Shown: piece by piece, positions 32,244 to 38,986 of the stretch | Layout of the letters: every line of letters starts with the position of its first letter | Numbering within the stretch: the stretch's first letter is position 1 | Assembly (NCBI GenBank): GCA_944375795.1 | Contig: CALWAU010000043.1 | Span: forward strand, 1 to 38,986 | DNA from: an uncultured Clostridia bacterium | Lineage (GTDB): Bacteria > Bacillota > Clostridia > Christensenellales > Borkfalkiaceae | Length of the DNA: 38,986 bases | Direction of reading: 5' to 3' | Made by a program: the position numbers and the translations under genes | The notes under the pieces: model-generated | The model's input: only the letters and a program-made list of their open reading frames with translations | Told to the model about the DNA's origin: nothing | Database searches by the model: none

Positions 32244-33494
32244 ATGGTCATGACAGCGGACAATCTGATAGCGGAGAGCGAACGGTCGCTTGCGGCGCGT
32301 TTTCGCAGGGCGGAAGAGATCGCCGAATATAATCAGGAAAAGGTATTGAAGGCATTTCAGGCGTGCCGGGTGGCCCTCCGGCATTTCAACCCGTCGACGG
32401 GTTACGGTTACGGCGACGAAGGAAGATTTACGTTAGGCGAAGTATTTGCTTTGTCGATGGGGGCGGAGGCGGGTATCGTTTCTCCCGCGATGCTTTCGGG
32501 GACGCACGCTTTAAGCGTGGCGCTTTTCGGGCTGCTCCGGCCGGGGGACAAAGTACTTTCCCTGTCCGGAATACCGTACGATACTTTGCGCGGCGTCATT
32601 TTCGGGGAGGGAAACGGTTCCCTGAAAGATTTCGGGATTTCCTTCGAGTGCCTCGCGCTCACCGGAGAGGGAAAATTTGACATGGCGGGCGCGGAAGAGC
32701 GGATAAAGGCGCTCGGGAGCGGGCTGAAAATGATTTATATCCAGCGTTCCCGCGGGTACGAGCTGCGCGACGCGTTCACCGTGTCCGAAATCGGGGAGGC
32801 CTGCGCCAAAGTGCGCGCGCTCGGTTTTGAGGGGTGCATCTTCGTGGACAACTGTTACGGGGAATTCGTCGAGAAAGAGGAGCCCTGTGACGTCGGCGCG
32901 GACGTCGCGGTCGGCTCTCTCATCAAAAATCCGGGCGGGGGATTGGCGCCGACGGGCGGTTACGTCGTCGGCGGGAAGGAGTATGTCGAGCTGATCGGAA
33001 AGCGGCTCACCGCGCCTTCCGTGGGCAACGAGGTGGGTTCGTACGCCTACGGATACCGTCCCTTTTATCAGGGGCTGTTTCTGGCGCCGCACGTGGTCGG
33101 CCAGGCAATCAAGGGCAGCCTTCTCATCGGCAGGTGCATGCAATCGCTCGGCTATGAAAATTTCCCTTCTCTCGACAAAACGCCCGCCGATATTACCCGC
33201 GCCATTCGTTTCGATACCGCGGAGCAGCTGTGCGCCTTTATCCGCTCGGTACAGGAGGCGTCTCCCGTGGACAGTTACGTCACCCCCGAGCCCTGGGATA
33301 TGCCGGGTTACGACAGCAAGGTCATCATGGCGGCAGGATGTTTCGTGGACGGCGCCTCCATCGAACTTTCGGCGGACGCCCCGGTCAAGCCGCCGTATAC
33401 CGCCTATTTCCAGGGCGGATTGACGTACGAGCATTGCAAATACGCCCTGAAAAAGATTTTGGAAAAGCTGCTGCCCGTCGAAGGGGCAAAATAA
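32244..33494 (+). CDS. Methionine gamma-lyase family PLP protein (YnbB / 'aluminium resistance' family)
   Basis: 416 residues, fold-type I PLP enzyme. The predicted PLP lysine is Lys228 in VGSLIKNPGGGLAPTGGY; SGTHALSVALFGLLRPGD and YIQRSRGYELR are typical of this family, which was named after a resistance phenotype and whose substrate is not well known. The ATG at 32244 follows AAAGGAT at a good distance; ATG 32250 is an in-frame alternative. In many Bacillota it sits after mutS-mutL-miaA(-hfq), as here. The 59-base gap from miaA holds two operator-like dyads, so it is probably controlled on its own. Confidence 0.9.
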   Translation: MVMTADNLIAESERSLAARFRRAEEIAEYNQEKVLKAFQACRVALRHFNPSTGYGYGDEGRFTLGEVFALSMGAEAGIVSPAMLSGTHALSVALFGLLRPGDKVLSLSGIPYDTLRGVIFGEGNGSLKDFGISFECLALTGEGKFDMAGAEERIKALGSGLKMIYIQRSRGYELRDAFTVSEIGEACAKVRALGFEGCIFVDNCYGEFVEKEEPCDVGADVAVGSLIKNPGGGLAPTGGYVVGGKEYVELIGKRLTAPSVGNEVGSYAYGYRPFYQGLFLAPHVVGQAIKGSLLIGRCMQSLGYENFPSLDKTPADITRAIRFDTAEQLCAFIRSVQEASPVDSYVTPEPWDMPGYDSKVIMAAGCFVDGASIELSADAPVKPPYTAYFQGGLTYEHCKYALKKILEKLLPVEGAK

Positions 33495-33509
33495 AGAAGG
33501 AGATTCGCG

Positions 33510-33989
33510 ATGGAAAACGGCGTCGAAAAAATCGTTCGGGCGACGGAGCGGGAGATCCCGGGCATCGGCCGCCTGCTGATACAGGTAAACGACGTGCATG
33601 CGGACGCCCGTCCCGACCTCTTTTGCAAAGGAGGCAGAAAGTACACGGACAAACAGCTGAAAGGAATATTGAAAGCTCCCGAAACGCCCGTGTTTGTCGC
33701 GCTGGACGCGGCGGGGGAGGTCCTCGGCTACGCCTTTTGCAAATTCGAGCACCACGCGTACAAAAGCGGGAAAATCGTCACCCTGTATATCGACGATCTC
33801 TGCGTGGACGAAAGGGTGCGCGGGGCGCACGTCGGAAGCGCGCTCTTTCGTTACGCGGAAGATTTTGCGCGGCAATCGGGGTGTTATAATCTGACCCTGA
33901 ACGTCTGGAGGGGAAACGATGCGGCGCGGCGTTTTTATGAAACGATGGGATTGACGGAACAAAAAATCGGATTGGAAAAAATTCTTTGA
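33510..33989 (+). CDS. GNAT family N-acetyltransferase
   Basis: 159 residues. The fold is recognisable: an N-terminal strand-helix segment (IVRATEREIPGIGRLLIQV), motif A with YIDDLCVDERVRGAHVGSALFRYAEDFA, where R-x-x-G-x-H-V-G binds acetyl-CoA, and motif B ending NLTLNVWRGNDAARRFYETMG. The substrate cannot be told; similarly sized proteins acetylate small amines or protein N-termini. GAAGGAG precedes the ATG. It lies 15 bases after the lyase-family gene, so the pair is one transcript, ending at a terminator shared with groEL. Confidence 0.9.
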   Translation: MENGVEKIVRATEREIPGIGRLLIQVNDVHADARPDLFCKGGRKYTDKQLKGILKAPETPVFVALDAAGEVLGYAFCKFEHHAYKSGKIVTLYIDDLCVDERVRGAHVGSALFRYAEDFARQSGCYNLTLNVWRGNDAARRFYETMGLTEQKIGLEKIL

Positions 33990-34036
33990 CGCGGAAAAAA
34001 TAAGTTTCCGGAAGGAGCAGAGGGCGATAACGATAA

Positions 34037-34075
34037 AAGAAAGGGACTTCCTTTAAGGAAATCCCTTTCTTTTTA
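34037..34075. terminator. Bidirectional terminator between the GNAT gene and groEL
   Basis: GAAAGGGA and TCCCTTTC pair around an inner TTCC/GGAA stem, with TTTTTAT on the plus side and CTTTTAT on the minus side. It lies between two convergent genes. Confidence 0.8.
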
Positions 34076-34105
34076 TGCCTTCTCAAAGGCGGTTCTCTTT
34101 TTCAA

Positions 34106-35740
<1,635 letters not shown>

Positions 35741-35785
35741 TTATCTCCTTAAAATAACCGATTTTGTGTTTGTCCGTCCGGGAGC

Positions 35786-36073
35786 TCAGTCCTCGACGAC
35801 GGCGAGAATATCGCTCTGTTTGATGATGGTGAATTCCTTTCCGTCGACCTTGAAGTCGGAACCCGCATACTTGGAGCAAAGGACTTTGTCTCCCACTTTC
35901 ACCTGCATCTGCACTTCTTTCCCGTCGATGATTCCGCCGGGACCGACGGCGACGACGATGCACGTCTGCGGTTTTTCCTGTGCGGAAGAGGGAAGGAAGA
36001 AGCCGCTCTTGGTCTTTTCTTCCACCGTCACGCTCTCCACGACCACTTTGTCGAACAACGGTTTGATATTCAT
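35786..36073 (-). CDS. groES: Co-chaperonin GroES (10 kDa)
   Basis: 95 residues. MNIKPLFDKVVVESVTVEEKTKSG includes the mobile loop (about 16-32) that binds GroEL, and ILAVVED ends the chain. The loop sequence SGFFLPSSAQEKPQ departs slightly from the usual SGIVLPDSAKEKPQ, with Phe-Phe in the hydrophobic tripeptide. GGAGG precedes the ATG by eight bases. First gene of groES-groEL; the upstream region has a sigma-A promoter but no CIRCE element. Confidence 0.97.
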   Translation of the reverse strand: MNIKPLFDKVVVESVTVEEKTKSGFFLPSSAQEKPQTCIVVAVGPGGIIDGKEVQMQVKVGDKVLCSKYAGSDFKVDGKEFTIIKQSDILAVVED

Positions 36074-36147
36074 AGCTGAAAACCTCCGAAAGATTTTTGT
36101 CCGTTTCCGCCCGTACGGACGGGGGACTGTAAATTTTTTCCGTTATT

Positions 36148-36175
36148 ATTATAAACACCGGAGGCGGAAGCTCAA
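36148..36175 (-). promoter_or_regulatory. Sigma-A promoter of groES-groEL
   Basis: On the minus strand, TTGAGC (36175-36170) and TATAAT (36153-36148) have a 16-base spacer. The leader holds GTCCGT/ACGGAC arms near 36098-36119 that could form a hairpin. No TTAGCACTC-N9-GAGTGCTAA (CIRCE) is present. The remainder of the 36074-36394 gap contains the divergent promoter of the deaminase gene. Confidence 0.7.
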
Positions 36176-36248
36176 ACAGGAAAAAACAAAATTGTTGCGG
36201 AGAAATTTTTATTTTTTGTCCGCCGTGCCGATTTCCCTTCCCAAAAGA

Positions 36249-36277
36249 TTGCGTTTTGAGGGAAAATGTGGTACAAT
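36249..36277 (+). promoter_or_regulatory. Sigma-A promoter of the deaminase-cyclophilin-purB run
   Basis: TTGCGT (36249-36254), 17 bases, TACAAT (36272-36277). The predicted leader to the ATG at 36395 is about 110 bases; in it I see GC-rich segments but no recognised riboswitch. Confidence 0.7.
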
Positions 36278-36394
36278 GATGATTGTCGCGGACGAAAAGA
36301 CGGAAAGAGCCCGCACCGGAAGTTTTGTTTTTTCCCGGAACACCGGAGGAAGGCATGCCGGCGGCGCCGTTTCCGCGGCGGGAGGCAGAGAGCG

Positions 36395-36868
36395 ATGGCG
36401 AAATCGGATAAATGGGACAAGCGGTTTATGGCGCTTACGGAGACGGTGGCGGAGTGGTCCAGCTGTTTTCAGCCGAACAGGCATGTGGGCGCCATCATCG
36501 TCCGCGACAAGCGGGTGATGACGACGGGTTACAACGGTGCGCCCGCCGGCGTGAAGAGCTGCGAGGAAAAGGGCGAATGTCTGCGCCGGAAGCTCAACAT
36601 TCCCAGCGGGACCAAGCAGGAACTCTGTTTTGCCGTCCATGCCGAGCAGAATGCGATTATCCAGGCGGCAAAATACGGCATCAACGTCAACGGCGCCACG
36701 CTCTATTGCACGCATCAGCCCTGCGTCATCTGCGCGAAAATGATCATCAACGCGGGGATTGCCCGCGTCGTGTACAAGGACGGCTATCCCGACGATTTTT
36801 CCTTAAAGCTCTTTGAAGAAGCGGGCGTGAAGGTGGAAAAATACGGCGCGGAGAACGAAAATTCGTAA
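36395..36868 (+). CDS. Deoxycytidylate (dCMP) deaminase, ComEB-like
   Basis: 157 residues. It deaminates dCMP to dUMP, feeding thymidylate synthesis. The zinc site is His82-Ala-Glu84 in VHAEQNAI with Cys110 and Cys113 in QPCVICAKMI; RHVGAIIVRDKRVMTTGYNGAP and the Cys-rich insertion (SCEEKGECLRRK) are typical of dCMP deaminases, as opposed to cytidine or tRNA deaminases. ATG 36395 follows GGGAGGC; a longer frame to 36266 has no family similarity. It precedes a cyclophilin gene by 33 bases. Confidence 0.93.
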   Translation: MAKSDKWDKRFMALTETVAEWSSCFQPNRHVGAIIVRDKRVMTTGYNGAPAGVKSCEEKGECLRRKLNIPSGTKQELCFAVHAEQNAIIQAAKYGINVNGATLYCTHQPCVICAKMIINAGIARVVYKDGYPDDFSLKLFEEAGVKVEKYGAENENS

Positions 36869-36901
36869 AACGCGGGTTTTACCCGGACAAGGAGAAAGAA
36901 A

Positions 36902-37420
36902 ATGAATCCAATCGTAACGTTTGAGATGGAAAACGGCAAAACCTTCAAGGCGGAGCTGTATCCCGAAAAGGCGCCCAATACGGTGAACAATTTTTTGTCG
37001 CTGGCGGAAAAGGGTTTTTATGACGGTCTGATTTTTCACCGCGTCATTTCCGGCTTCATGATTCAGGGCGGCGACCCGAACGGAACGGGGACGGGCGGCC
37101 CCGGTTATCGGATCAAGGGGGAGTTTTCGGGCAACGGCTTCAAGAAAAACGACATTTCCCATAAACGCGGCGTGCTGTCCATGGCGCGCGCGCAGCATCC
37201 CGACTCCGCCGGGTCGCAGTTTTTCGTGATGCACGAGGACGGAGAATATCTCGACGGGAATTATGCGGCGTTCGGGGCGGTCATCGAGGGAATGGAAACG
37301 GTGGACGAGATCGCGGGCTGCAAGACCGATTGGAACGATCGCCCGTACGAGGAACAGAAAATCAAAAGGGTGACGGCGGAGACTTTCGGGACGGAATATC
37401 CCGAGCCCGAAACGGTGTAA
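36902..37420 (+). CDS. Cyclophilin-type peptidyl-prolyl cis-trans isomerase
   Basis: 172 residues with no signal peptide, so cytoplasmic. The active-site signature is FHRVISGFMIQGGDPNGTGT (catalytic Arg in FHR) with AGSQFFVMHED and a GAVIEGMETVDEI segment. It speeds prolyl isomerisation in folding proteins. GGAGAAAGAA precedes the ATG. It lies in a short run between dCMP deaminase and purB, with gaps of 33 and 70 bases and no promoter seen, so the three are probably cotranscribed. Confidence 0.95.
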   Translation: MNPIVTFEMENGKTFKAELYPEKAPNTVNNFLSLAEKGFYDGLIFHRVISGFMIQGGDPNGTGTGGPGYRIKGEFSGNGFKKNDISHKRGVLSMARAQHPDSAGSQFFVMHEDGEYLDGNYAAFGAVIEGMETVDEIAGCKTDWNDRPYEEQKIKRVTAETFGTEYPEPETV

Positions 37421-37490
37421 GCGGACGTCCGGCGTTGCGGATGTATCGGCCGACCGCACGGGAAGAAAACTTTCAAATACAGGAGAATAT

Positions 37491-38927
37491 ATGACGGATC
37501 ATTCCATTTATCAGAACCCTCTTTGCACGCGGTATGCGAGCAAAGAGATGCAGCGGGCGTTTTCGGACGAGAAGCGTTTCCGGCTGTGGAGAAAGCTCTG
37601 GATTGCGCTGGCGGAATCGGAAATGGAGCTCGGGCTGGGCATCGAGCCCGGGCAGGTCGCGGAAATGAAGAAGTACGCGGACGATATTGATTACGACCTC
37701 GCCGAAAGTTACGAAAAGGAAGTGCGCCACGACGTCATGGCGCACGTAAAGACGTTCGGGGCGCAGGCAAAGAGCGCCATGCCCATCATTCATTTGGGGG
37801 CGACGAGCTGTTTTGTCAACTGCAATTCCGAAATCATCATGATGGACGAGGCGCTGGATATCGTTCGGCGAAAGCTCGTCAACGTCATGGAAAAGCTGAA
37901 AAATTTTGCGCTGAAATATAAGGATTTGCCCACTTTGGGCTTTACCCACCTCCAGCCCGCCCAGCTCACGACGGTGGGAAAGCGGGCGACTCTCTGGCTG
38001 CAGGATTTGGAAATGGATTACCTCGACCTCGCCGACCTGAAATCGCACGTCAAACTGCGCGGCGTCAAGGGAACGACGGGGACGCAGGCGAGCTTTCTGG
38101 AACTTTTCGACGGCGACGAGGAAAAGGTGAAGGAGCTCGAACGCAGAGTGGTCCGGAAAATGGGATACGAAAAGGTGTACGGCGTCACGGGACAGACCTA
38201 CCCGAGAAAATTCGACTATAACGTTCTCTGCGTCCTTTCGCAGATCGCGCAGAGCGCCTATAAGTTTTCCAACGATATCCGCCTTTTGCAGAATATGAAG
38301 GAAATCGAGGAACCGTTCGAGAAAAACCAAATCGGATCTTCGGCGATGGCGTATAAGAGAAATCCCATGCGCTGCGAACGCATCGGCTCGCTGGCGAGGT
38401 ATGTTCTTTCCCTTCCCGCAAACAGCGCGGTCACTTCTTCCACGCAATGGCTGGAAAGGACGCTCGACGATTCCGCCAACAGGCGCATCGTCAATGCGCA
38501 GGCGTTTCTCGCCGTGGACGCCATCCTCAATATTTATATGAACGTGGCGGAAAATCTCGTCGTCTATGAAAAAGTGATCGCCAAACATATCCGCGCGGAA
38601 CTTCCCTTTATGGCGACGGAAAACATCATGATGGAATGCGTGAAGGCGGGCGGAAACCGGCAGGAACTTCATGAACGCATCCGCGTGCTCTCCATGGAAG
38701 CCGGGAAAAAAGTCAAGGAGGAAGGCGGAGAAAACGATTTATTGGATCGCATCCGCGGGGACGATATGTTCAAGGCCGTGCACGACCGCCTGGACGAAAT
38801 TCTCGATGCGAATAAATTTATCGGACGGGCGCCTTCTCAGACGGCGGAGTTTATTCGCGACGAAATCGATCCCATACTCGAGGCAAACAAAGAATGCCTC
38901 GGTGAGAAAGGGGACGTCCGCATCTGA
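37491..38927 (+). CDS. purB: Adenylosuccinate lyase
   Basis: 478 residues, fumarase/aspartase superfamily. It acts twice in purine synthesis, on SAICAR and on adenylosuccinate, releasing fumarate. The superfamily signature GSSAMAYKRNPMRCERI is present near residues 283-299, with the upstream HLGATSCFVNCNSEIIMMD and GFTHLQPAQLTTVGKR segments of the active site. The length and RNPMRCE form match the longer type seen in animals and many Clostridia. Start at ATG 37491 after CAGGAG. No other purine gene is nearby. The terminator at the window edge follows. Confidence 0.96.
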   Translation: MTDHSIYQNPLCTRYASKEMQRAFSDEKRFRLWRKLWIALAESEMELGLGIEPGQVAEMKKYADDIDYDLAESYEKEVRHDVMAHVKTFGAQAKSAMPIIHLGATSCFVNCNSEIIMMDEALDIVRRKLVNVMEKLKNFALKYKDLPTLGFTHLQPAQLTTVGKRATLWLQDLEMDYLDLADLKSHVKLRGVKGTTGTQASFLELFDGDEEKVKELERRVVRKMGYEKVYGVTGQTYPRKFDYNVLCVLSQIAQSAYKFSNDIRLLQNMKEIEEPFEKNQIGSSAMAYKRNPMRCERIGSLARYVLSLPANSAVTSSTQWLERTLDDSANRRIVNAQAFLAVDAILNIYMNVAENLVVYEKVIAKHIRAELPFMATENIMMECVKAGGNRQELHERIRVLSMEAGKKVKEEGGENDLLDRIRGDDMFKAVHDRLDEILDANKFIGRAPSQTAEFIRDEIDPILEANKECLGEKGDVRI

Positions 38928-38953
38928 TTTGAAAAATACAATAATCGCGAAAG

Positions 38954-38985
38954 AAATAAGCCGACAAAGCGTCGGCTTATTTTTT
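38954..38985 (+). terminator. Terminator of purB
   Basis: ATAAGCCGAC and GTCGGCTTAT form a perfect ten-base-pair stem around AAAGC, followed by TTTTT at the window end. Confidence 0.9.
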
Positions 38986-38986
38986 A

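Overview
The window looks like a chromosomal stretch of a Gram-positive anaerobe of the Bacillota, class Clostridia, probably from a gut-associated lineage; I cannot name a genus. The grounds are: gene order miaB-mutS-mutL-miaA followed by a YnbB-type PLP enzyme, a ThiI without rhodanese domain beside a NifS-like desulfurase, a nuclease-type MutL, near-consensus sigma-A promoters with 16-18 bp spacers, AGGAGG-type ribosome sites, a BspA-like leucine-rich repeat protein, and an intergenic hairpin repeat of a kind I recall from gut Clostridia. GC content is fairly high for the class. Almost all of the window is ordinary housekeeping DNA, with no phage, insertion sequence or CRISPR array.

Layout. 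1-3240: tail of an LRR protein, a hairpin repeat cluster, a zinc-ribbon membrane protein, tRNA-Val(GAC), a ZIP metal transporter, an Lrp/AsnC regulator and an HD-domain protein; a parS-like palindrome sits just before the HD gene. 3246-6563 (minus): a giant protein with a PadR-type DNA-binding head, about 760 residues of coiled coil and four C-terminal membrane helices. 6807-7553: an acyl-ACP thioesterase whose promoter predicts a leaderless mRNA.

7673-22965: an arginine/carbamoyl-phosphate cluster with two promoters, argG-argC-argJ and argB-argD-argF-(small Cys protein)-carA-carB. It supplies the acetyl-cycle arginine steps and carbamoyl phosphate for citrulline and pyrimidines. carB is fused in frame to a diaminopimelate epimerase domain (dapF) whose first catalytic cysteine is replaced by glycine. 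The run continues through a two-helix membrane protein, a cysteine desulfurase and thiI, and ends at a strong terminator.

22977-38986: a class A penicillin-binding protein (minus) divergent from miaB-mutS-mutL-miaA; then a methionine-gamma-lyase-family enzyme preceded by two operator-like dyads and a GNAT acetyltransferase; groES-groEL (minus) with no CIRCE element; and dCMP deaminase, cyclophilin and purB ending at a terminator at the window edge.

The items most worth following are the membrane-tethered PadR rod protein, the CarB-DapF fusion with its missing cysteine, the parS-like site, and a TATGTC-N-GACATA dyad shared by the rod-gene leader and the region before the lyase gene.
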